This document shows positions 1 through 6,333 of a stretch of 64,000 nucleotides of DNA, piece after piece (position 1 is the stretch's first letter; the number at the start of each line of letters is the position of its first letter). The stretch comes from Bacillota bacterium (GTDB lineage: Bacteria; Bacillota; Clostridia; Acetivibrionales; Acetivibrionaceae): contig JAEZUI010000061.1 of the NCBI GenBank assembly GCA_023421115.1, positions 48,045 to 112,044 on the forward strand, read 5' to 3'. Below the pieces are notes generated by a model. The model was given only the letters and a program-made list of their open reading frames with translations, did no database searches and was not told the DNA's origin. The translations under genes and the position numbers were made by a program.

Positions 1-1504
1 TCTTAACTCCTAAATATAACAATGCCAAAAGTACAATAACAGCTTTTTGCTCATACCAAGCTATGTTATATACAATAGGAAGTTCATTTATATCATTTAA
101 GTTGAATACTTCTTTGAGCTTCAACGCAATAACTGCAAGAGAGTATGAATCATTACATTGTCCGGCATCTAACACTCTCGGAATGCCTCCTATATCACCT
201 AAAGGAAGTTTGTTATACCTGTATTTTGCACATCCCGCTGTAAGGATAACAGTATCCTTCGGAAGCTTTTGCGCAAACTGTGTGTAGTAATCTCTTGATT
301 TCATTCTTCCATCACAACCAGCCATTACAAAGAACTTCTTAATTGCACCGGATTTAACTGCATCAACTACTTTGTCTGCTAGTGCAATAACCTGGGAATG
401 AGCAAAACCACCTACAATATTTCCTGTTTCAATTTCTGTTGGAGCCTTACTTTTCTTAGCCATTTCAATGACAGCTGAAAAATCTTTTTTACCCTTCTCG
501 TCAGCTTCAATATGTGTACATCCCGGATAACCTGAAGCCCCGGTAGTAAATATCCTATTTCTTATTTCTTCACTCTTTGGCGGTACAATACAGTTGGTTG
601 TAAATAAAATAGGTCCGTTAAAGGTTGCAAATTCTTCAACCTGTTTCCACCATGAGCTTCCGTAATTTCCAACGAAGTTTTCGTACTTTTTAAAGAAAGG
701 ATAGTAATGTGCAGGAAGCATTTCGCTATGAGTATACACATCAACACCTGTTCCTTTTGTTTGTTCAAGGAGTTGCTCAAGATCGGTAAGATCATGTCCG
801 GAAATCAAGATACCAGGATTTTTTCCAACACCAATATTGACACTTGTAATTTCAGGATTTCCGTACTTTGATGTATTTGCTTCATCAAGAAGAGCCATGG
901 CAGAAACACCAAATTGACCTGTTTTCATAGTTAGAGCTACCAAATCGTCCGCCGACAAGGTATTGTCTAAAGTAGCTGCCAATGCTTCGTATACAAAGCT
1001 ATATATATCAGCATTTTCTTTGCCTAAGTTAAGTGCATGATGAGTGTATGCGGCCATACCTTTTAATCCATATATTATTAACTCTCTTAGGGAACGTACA
1101 TCTTCATTTTCTGTAGCAAGCACACCAACTTTAGAGGCTTTTTCAAGCATGGATGCTCTGTCGGTCACTTCAAAATTTGCCGCATCTCCAAACTGGACAC
1201 CAGATACTTTCTTTTTCAAATCGTTTCTAATGGCAATTAACTTATTAATCTGTTTTTCTATTGCTGCTTCATCAAAATTCGCATTTGTAATTGTTATAAA
1301 TAAACTCTTTAAAATTTCATGATTTACATTTCCAAGAGTATTCACATCTAATTTTCCCTTAACAACTACTTCTGAAATTCCTTTGGTTGCATAAATCAAT
1401 AAATCCTGCAGATTTGCAACTTCTTCATTTTTACCACAAACACCTTTGATTTCGCAACCTATTCCCTTTGCGCATTCTTGACATTGATAACAAAACATAC
1501 TCAT
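1..1504 (-). CDS. hcp: Hydroxylamine reductase / hybrid-cluster protein, 3' end outside window
   Basis: Reading from 1504 down to the window edge gives about 501 codons of an Hcp; roughly the last 45 residues are missing. The N-terminus has Cys5, Cys8, Cys17 and Cys23, the spacing of the N-terminal iron-sulfur cluster. Later motifs GHDLTDLE, TNCIVPP, GYPGCTHIEAD, MAGCDGRMKSRDYY and GQCNDSYS carry hybrid-cluster ligands. The family acts in the cytoplasm on hydroxylamine or nitric oxide during nitrosative stress. GGAGGG lies 9 bases before the ATG. It follows the cupin gene by 21 bases, so the two are probably co-transcribed. Confidence 0.95.
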   Translation of the reverse strand, partial: MSMFCYQCQECAKGIGCEIKGVCGKNEEVANLQDLLIYATKGISEVVVKGKLDVNTLGNVNHEILKSLFITITNANFDEAAIEKQINKLIAIRNDLKKKVSGVQFGDAANFEVTDRASMLEKASKVGVLATENEDVRSLRELIIYGLKGMAAYTHHALNLGKENADIYSFVYEALAATLDNTLSADDLVALTMKTGQFGVSAMALLDEANTSKYGNPEITSVNIGVGKNPGILISGHDLTDLEQLLEQTKGTGVDVYTHSEMLPAHYYPFFKKYENFVGNYGSSWWKQVEEFATFNGPILFTTNCIVPPKSEEIRNRIFTTGASGYPGCTHIEADEKGKKDFSAVIEMAKKSKAPTEIETGNIVGGFAHSQVIALADKVVDAVKSGAIKKFFVMAGCDGRMKSRDYYTQFAQKLPKDTVILTAGCAKYRYNKLPLGDIGGIPRVLDAGQCNDSYSLAVIALKLKEVFNLNDINELPIVYNIAWYEQKAVIVLLALLYLGVK

Positions 1505-1525
1505 AATAATTGACCCTCCTATAAT

Positions 1526-1840
1526 TTAATTTTTTGGTGCCGGAGCTTTAACAACAATCAACTCAAGCACTTTATCGTGACTGTTTTTTACGTTCATTTT
1601 TGTGTTAAAAGGTATCTTAAGTATTGAACCCTCATCATACTGATGTACTTCCTGCTCTTCTAACCCAATTGACAATATACCCCTTAAAACGGTCATGTAA
1701 ACAGTCGAATTTGAATAGTGCTCCGGTAGTCCTTCATCTTTATTGAAAATCATGTGGATGTAATGCATATTTTCATCCATAATGATTTTTTCTACAGTTT
1801 TTTTATCACCTAAAGTCATATTAAATATTTGTTCAATCAT
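1526..1840 (-). CDS. Small cupin-domain protein upstream of hcp
   Basis: A 104-residue single-domain protein. The beta-rich pattern (HYIHMIFNKDEGLPEHYSN, then GILSIGLEEQEVHQYDEGSILKIP) is cupin-like, with a His-containing first motif and a Gly/Pro-rich second motif. The start at 1840 is chosen because AGAGGAG precedes it; the frame opens 14 codons earlier but without a ribosome site. It is the first gene of the cupin-hcp pair. Small cupins next to hcp are often seen in clostridia, and a ligand-sensing or metal-binding role is plausible, but nothing here shows the substrate. Confidence 0.75.
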   Translation of the reverse strand: MIEQIFNMTLGDKKTVEKIIMDENMHYIHMIFNKDEGLPEHYSNSTVYMTVLRGILSIGLEEQEVHQYDEGSILKIPFNTKMNVKNSHDKVLELIVVKAPAPKN

Positions 1841-1968
1841 ATTTTTGCTCCTCTCTTTTGGCCCTTTCAAAAAACAACCCATAAAACATTTATGTCACAA
1901 ATCCCATCAAATCAGACTTTTTGAGATGACAATTGCAAAGTTTTTTAAAGCACCGTATTGTTGAATTT

Positions 1969-2020
1969 AGTATAATATAGTTACACTAAATAATCCGTTG
2001 TATATACAACGGATTATTTA
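1969..2020 (-). promoter_or_regulatory. Probable activator-dependent promoter of cupin-hcp with a 34-bp perfect palindrome
   Basis: A perfect palindrome fills 1987-2020 (core GTTGTATATACAAC, centre 2003.5). A TATACT -10 on the minus strand lies at 1969-1974, so the centre is 34.5 bases upstream of the last -10 base, about -41.5 from the expected start. No good -35 is visible. This is the geometry of class II Crp/Fnr activation. On the plus strand the palindrome is followed by a T-tract and could form a terminator, but no plus-strand gene precedes it. Confidence 0.55.
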
Positions 2021-2100
2021 ATTTTTTTTTATAAATAATTTCATAGTATTATCGGCATTATTAGAATAATCTTATATATTTTTTCAGAACTTTGTAAAAT

Positions 2101-2256
2101 AAGGTGATTCCAAAAAATTTTGCAATCGCCATTTCAAAAAATCTGATTTATATTTTTTGCGTTGCAAAATAAGGTTCTTCTGTTTGGAAGCTTTTAATCT
2201 TCCGTGATGGGCTTTGTGAATTGATTACTGTATAGGTTATTTTTGAAATGGCCTAA
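2101..2256. repeat. Intergenic inverted-repeat element, copy 1
   Basis: The arm GCCATTTCAAAAA at 2128-2140 is matched in inverse by TTTTTGAAATGGC ending at 2252. The left flank AGGTGATTCCAAAAAAT and the right end are repeated near 11205-11303. The right arm ends just before the stop codon of the permease gene. It has no coding capacity and may be a miniature mobile element or a transcribed hairpin. Confidence 0.55.
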
Positions 2257-2988
2257 TTAACTTTGAAGGAAAAAACTTATTGCCTTAGCGGGACATTTTT
2301 TTACCGTTTCAAGTATTGACAATTCTGCTTCCTTTCCTTCAGGAATTGCTTTTACAACCACTGCCTTCTTATCTTTCATTTTATAGTAATTGGGCATTAT
2401 CTTCGAACAAATTCCACAACCTATGCAGTATTCTTCTTTTATTGATATCATTCCTTCTTTTATTTCACTTTCATTCTTTGGTAAATCCTTATTCTTAATA
2501 AATAACTCTGTTATATTTGCCATAATAAAGATTGCTGCAACAGTAAGAACCCATCTGACTGCCATAAAACCCGCTCCAAGAAACTTCGCCTCATTAGCTA
2601 GCATCGGAACTTTTATAACGGCCCAGCTACTCAGTATAATTACGATATTTGAAATACTCGCACCCTTTGAAAGCATTGTTTTACTAATGGGAAAAGCAGC
2701 ATAAATAGGTCCTGCCGAAACACTCCCCAAAATCAGAGCCAACACATTGCCCTTAAAACCAGACTTTTTACCAAAACTTTTCATAATAACTTCTTTTGGT
2801 ACCAACGCCTCTAAAACTACAGTCAAAAGAAAAATAACAGGCATAATCATAAGCATCTCTTTGAGATAATAGACACTATTTCCAACTGCCTTAGATGCTT
2901 TATCCGGTGAAATAACCAATAGCAGCAAATATATAACCCCAACAACAAAAAGTAGCTTATTTTTTTTAATTAGTTTTATAGCCTTCAT
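2257..2988 (-). CDS. Permease half with C-terminal 4Fe-4S ferredoxin domain
   Basis: A 243-residue membrane protein of the predicted-permease (YraQ/DUF318, COG0701) type. It has about five hydrophobic segments in residues 1-165, then a charged linker and a single ferredoxin-like motif: Cys188, Cys191, Cys194 and Cys232-Pro. That motif should hold one 4Fe-4S cluster in the cytoplasm. Its ATG overlaps the stop of the preceding permease half in an ATGA, implying translational coupling. The two products probably make one transporter. The substrate is unknown; the Crp/Fnr gene beside it and the shared regulatory geometry with hcp suggest redox or nitrosative stress. Confidence 0.75.
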   Translation of the reverse strand: MKAIKLIKKNKLLFVVGVIYLLLLVISPDKASKAVGNSVYYLKEMLMIMPVIFLLTVVLEALVPKEVIMKSFGKKSGFKGNVLALILGSVSAGPIYAAFPISKTMLSKGASISNIVIILSSWAVIKVPMLANEAKFLGAGFMAVRWVLTVAAIFIMANITELFIKNKDLPKNESEIKEGMISIKEEYCIGCGICSKIMPNYYKMKDKKAVVVKAIPEGKEAELSILETVKKCPAKAISFFLQS

Positions 2989-3467
2989 AAAATCACCCCC
3001 ATGGTTAATGCAATAAGGACGGCAGATACAAAACTCAAACCATTTCTAATTAACGTAAACTTCAAACCAAACTCCTTTTTTTCAAGTGGAAATGTCACTA
3101 TCCCTACCATTGTTAATGTGGTTAGAAAAGCAACTGCCGGTACAATATTCGCACCAGAATCAACTAAAGAGCCCACTAAGGGAAAAGCAACAAAGGCAGG
3201 TATAAGTGTGATACTTCCAACAAGCGCAGATATTACAGTAGATAAAAAGGAGCTTGAACCACCTAGAACAGCCTTTATTGTCTCGGGAGGTACGAAAGTT
3301 AATACAAGGCCTATTAAGAATATTATTGCAACAATATCACCTATCATGTTTCCCATAATTCCTTTTGTTGCCTTCATTGAATCAAAAGTCTTTTTCCTGT
3401 CTTTCACAAGAGATATTACTGTTAAAACTATTGCAATGATCCAGAATAAAATTGTAAATATATCCAT
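2985..3467 (-). CDS. Permease N-terminal half (YraQ/DUF318 family)
   Basis: A 160-residue hydrophobic protein with about four membrane segments, of the predicted-permease family. The PAFVAFPLVGSLVDSGA stretch resembles the conserved PxxFxxFPxxGxLxxxGA region. The start at 3467 (MDIFTILFW) follows GGAGG by 6 bases; an upstream in-frame TTG lies too close to that site. It is the first gene of a two-gene operon, overlapping the ferredoxin-tailed half by 4 bases. Family members are often single proteins of 300 or more residues, so this is a split version. Confidence 0.75.
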   Translation of the reverse strand: MDIFTILFWIIAIVLTVISLVKDRKKTFDSMKATKGIMGNMIGDIVAIIFLIGLVLTFVPPETIKAVLGGSSSFLSTVISALVGSITLIPAFVAFPLVGSLVDSGANIVPAVAFLTTLTMVGIVTFPLEKKEFGLKFTLIRNGLSFVSAVLIALTMGVIL

Positions 3468-3496
3468 ATACAACCTCCTATGCTTGATATATTTTA

Positions 3497-3540
3497 ATTA
3501 TAAACGTATACTAAATAAAAAGGTGTTACCTATGTAACAC
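3497..3540 (-). promoter_or_regulatory. Probable activator-dependent promoter of the permease operon
   Basis: The inverted repeat GTGTTAC-CTAT-GTAACAC at 3523-3540 (centre 3531.5) lies 34.5 bases upstream of the last base of a TATAAT -10 at 3497-3502 on the minus strand, with no recognisable -35. The same distance is found at the cupin-hcp promoter, and both sites contain GTT-N8-AAC. The site also abuts the divergent Crp/Fnr gene, so autoregulation is possible. Confidence 0.6.
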
Positions 3541-3545
3541 TTATA

Positions 3546-4214
3546 TTGGAAGGGGATGTTTTTATACATAAATATTTAGATTTGATAGAAAGAACACCTT
3601 TTTTAAAATCCTTATCCAAGGATGATTTAATTTGTTTTTTAGATGACAGAAGCTTTAAGACCTCTTCTTATAGCAAAAACAGTATAGTCCATTCTGAAGG
3701 AGATGTATGCGAAAAACTTGAAATAGTACTTTCAGGCAAAGTAGTTGTGGAGCGAATTGATGAATCGGGAATGCTAATGACTGTAGCTGAATTCTTTGAT
3801 GATGATATGATTGGAGGCAATTTACTTTTTTCAAAAAAACCATACTATCCTATGACTGTTACTGCCAAGCATTCATCTATTATTTTGGAAATCAGTAAGG
3901 ATCGGCTATTTAAGCTTTTTTCTATCAATCAGGATTTTTTGAGGTGTTACCTTGAGTTTGTATCGGAACATGCAACTATTTTAGGAGATAAAATCAAACA
4001 CTATGTAAACAGGACAATACGTGAGAGTGTTTTAAACTTTCTTAATTACGAAAGTAAAAAGCAAAACTCAAATTGTGTAATGCTTAATATGACTAAAAAG
4101 GAGTTGGCAGAGAAAATTGGTGTTCAGCGTACATCTTTGTCAAGGGAGTTGTTGAAAATGAAAAATGAAGGTTTGATTTTATTTGATGCACATTGTATTA
4201 CTGTTTTAAGATAA
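3546..4214 (+). CDS. Crp/Fnr-family transcriptional regulator (HcpR-like by context)
   Basis: About 222 residues: an N-terminal cyclic-nucleotide-binding-type beta-barrel (roughly residues 20-115, with SEGDVCEKLEIVLSGKVVVER) and a C-terminal winged helix (about 180-215, MTKKELAEKIGVQRTSLSRELLKM). No N-terminal Cys cluster is seen, so it is not a classical Fe-S Fnr. It is divergent from the permease operon and near hcp, the context of HcpR regulators that sense nitrosative stress. The start is uncertain: a TTG opens the frame, while GGAAGGGG better serves a rare ATA at 3564. Function by context is inference. Confidence 0.85.
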   Translation: MEGDVFIHKYLDLIERTPFLKSLSKDDLICFLDDRSFKTSSYSKNSIVHSEGDVCEKLEIVLSGKVVVERIDESGMLMTVAEFFDDDMIGGNLLFSKKPYYPMTVTAKHSSIILEISKDRLFKLFSINQDFLRCYLEFVSEHATILGDKIKHYVNRTIRESVLNFLNYESKKQNSNCVMLNMTKKELAEKIGVQRTSLSRELLKMKNEGLILFDAHCITVLR

Positions 4215-4303
4215 CTCGCTTATGAATTTTTTTGAGAAGCTATTTTTAGGTTTTTTGGGGCTGAATTGAAGGAAATGTCACACACCAAAATAATAATAAT
4301 GAT

Positions 4304-5242
4304 TTATTTGTAGGTTTTCGGATTATGTGATTTAGAGTTCTGAAATTTAGGTAACAACAATTCGATAGGGAAATATAGATCGCATTCGCAGTATTGTTTA
4401 TTACAGCGGGCATAATTTATGTATTCAAATCGGAAATTTTCTTTTAAGTGAAATTCAACTGTAGGCATCCATTTAGTATTTACAAAATTCATTAGTTCAC
4501 GAAGATTCTTATTAGATAGTTCTTCAGGTTTGTGAAGGCCTATGTAGGTAAAAACGCCATATTTGTGTGGCGGTATGTGTGTAACAGTCATTTCTGGAGG
4601 GATAATGCTTGATGCATCTACTTGAATAGACGGTTGATAGTAGGTATAGGGTAATTTACCTTTTGGAATTAAAGTGTAACCATAATAAGCATCTTTTTCG
4701 ACGGGATTAAGTACTTTTGGGCGATGTTGGTAAAAGAACTCAACTCCTAATCGGTTAGCTGTTTGGTTAAGTCTATTGTCTTCAATATTTACTTCGTAGG
4801 TATTACCTGCAATCGAAAAAGCGGGCATAATCATTATTGCTTTCATAAAAATCAATCCATTACCTGCCTGATTCATAAAATCAGCATTAAAACGATCTAG
4901 TATATTTAGAGCAAGGGGATTTTTACGCCATTTTGCTGGTGTTATTGAAAACTCCTCTTTAAAAACGCGGTTGAAAGTCCGTTCACAGCCAAAACCGTAT
5001 TTGTCTGCAATAAAATCTATGGCGTTGAGAGGACTTAGAAGGTCAGAAAGAGCAACAGCAATACGCCGTCTTCTGACATATTCCATAATACCTGTTCCTG
5101 TGGCACCTTTCCAGATACGCAGCAAATGAAATTTCGAAATGTTTACGTTTTCCGAAATGGCATCAAGAGTCAACTCATTACAGAGATTAGCCTCAATATA
5201 TTCTGTTGTGTCTTTAAGTATTTTTAACAGATAATGTTCCAT
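4304..5242 (-). CDS. AraC-family regulator with GyrI-like effector domain
   Basis: A 312-residue Rob/SoxS-type regulator. Residues 1-105 form the double helix-turn-helix (LTLDAISENVNISKFHLLRIWK and FIADKYGFGCERTFNRVFKEEF, ending TPAKWRK). Residues about 140-300 look like a GyrI/Rob C-terminal small-molecule domain with conserved Pro/Tyr patches and a Cys-rich end (CNKQYCECDLYFPIE). Such proteins often sense drugs or cationic compounds. It is divergent from the nucleotidyltransferase-UvrA pair with about 150 bases between, so it is a candidate regulator of that pair. Confidence 0.85.
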   Translation of the reverse strand: MEHYLLKILKDTTEYIEANLCNELTLDAISENVNISKFHLLRIWKGATGTGIMEYVRRRRIAVALSDLLSPLNAIDFIADKYGFGCERTFNRVFKEEFSITPAKWRKNPLALNILDRFNADFMNQAGNGLIFMKAIMIMPAFSIAGNTYEVNIEDNRLNQTANRLGVEFFYQHRPKVLNPVEKDAYYGYTLIPKGKLPYTYYQPSIQVDASSIIPPEMTVTHIPPHKYGVFTYIGLHKPEELSNKNLRELMNFVNTKWMPTVEFHLKENFRFEYINYARCNKQYCECDLYFPIELLLPKFQNSKSHNPKTYK

Positions 5243-5392
5243 AAATCCTCATCCGCAATTTTTGTCCTGTTTGCTACAACAGATCTTTGTATAATGATTA
5301 TAGCATGAGATATTATGCGATATAAGACAAAAATTGCTAAAGAACAGTCAAAATATTTACAGCATTCAAAAAAACTCGATAGGAGAATTGTT

Positions 5393-6307
5393 ATGAATGA
5401 AATTGAACAGGCAGCATTAAAGCTACGTTTTAAGAATGCCATTAATCAGTTTATAGACAAAATCAAGGACGATGTCAATATAATTGCTATCATACTTGGT
5501 GGCAGCGTTGCTTATGATGTAATCTGGGAGAAAAGCGATGTTGATTTAACCATAGTCGTCCGGGACCAGCAATTGAAACACGACAGTCTTAGTGTTGATG
5601 AAGACGGCATTACCTTTAATATGTACATAGCTACGAGGAGCTCCTTTAGAAGATTCATCGAGCATGAAACAGGCGGGTCTTTTTTGCAATCCTACTTAGC
5701 AAACGGAAAAATTATATACTCAACGGAGGATAGCTTCTACGAATTCTTTGAAGATATAAAACAAATCGGTGAAGATGATAGAGCTATATCTGCCTTGCAT
5801 CTTGCCTCACAATTAATTTCAATCATACACAAAGTTGAGAAGTGGAGGAATGCGCGCAAAGATTTATTGTATGCCCAGTATTTCTATTTAAAACTGGCTG
5901 AAACAATAGCTAATATGGAATTATGTATTCGTGGAATCCCTCCATCGCGAAGTGCCATTCAGAAAGCAATTGATCTAAATCCCGAAATTATGAAAGTATT
6001 CTATATAGAACCTTTGACACATCAGCTAACTGAAGAGGAATTAACAAACGGGCTAAAACTATTGGATGAATACATAGAAGATAAAATGTCGCTGTTCCAG
6101 AAACCGGTTCTTGAATACCTTTATGATCAGCAGATAAAAACAGTATCGATGATTGCAAAACGGTTTGGTGTAGATAGCCATCTTATAGTCGATGTGCTGG
6201 AGTATATGTCGGAAAGAGGGATAATAGAAAAGGTAACTCAGCTGATCAAACTAACACCAAAAAGCCGTTCATCTGTGGAAGAAATAAGTTTTTTGTACAT
6301 TCCTTAA
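5393..6307 (+). CDS. Nucleotidyltransferase-fold protein (MNT/KNTase type)
   Basis: A 304-residue protein starting at an ATG 6 bases after AGGAG. The polymerase-beta-type active site is clear: Gly36-Gly37-Ser38, then Asp49 and Asp51 (SDVDLTIVV). The middle is helical, and the C-terminal 60 residues look like a winged helix (TVSMIAKRFGVDSHLIVDVLEYM). Family members transfer a nucleotide to a protein, RNA or antibiotic. It sits 26 bases upstream of the UvrA-like gene and is surely co-transcribed with it. The substrate is unknown: a resistance enzyme or a regulatory modifier both fit. Confidence 0.75.
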   Translation: MNEIEQAALKLRFKNAINQFIDKIKDDVNIIAIILGGSVAYDVIWEKSDVDLTIVVRDQQLKHDSLSVDEDGITFNMYIATRSSFRRFIEHETGGSFLQSYLANGKIIYSTEDSFYEFFEDIKQIGEDDRAISALHLASQLISIIHKVEKWRNARKDLLYAQYFYLKLAETIANMELCIRGIPPSRSAIQKAIDLNPEIMKVFYIEPLTHQLTEEELTNGLKLLDEYIEDKMSLFQKPVLEYLYDQQIKTVSMIAKRFGVDSHLIVDVLEYMSERGIIEKVTQLIKLTPKSRSSVEEISFLYIP

Positions 6308-6333
6308 CCTAGGTAAGAAAAGGAGAATGAAAT

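Noticed and set aside
1987..2020. 34-bp palindrome as an intrinsic terminator on the plus strand (T-tract follows)
   Set aside because: No plus-strand gene precedes it, and its centre sits exactly at the activator position of a minus-strand promoter, matched by a second site at 3523-3540.
3001..3537. 178-codon plus-strand frame opposite the permease gene
   Set aside because: It is a mirror of the hydrophobic gene on the other strand, with no ribosome site and unnatural composition.
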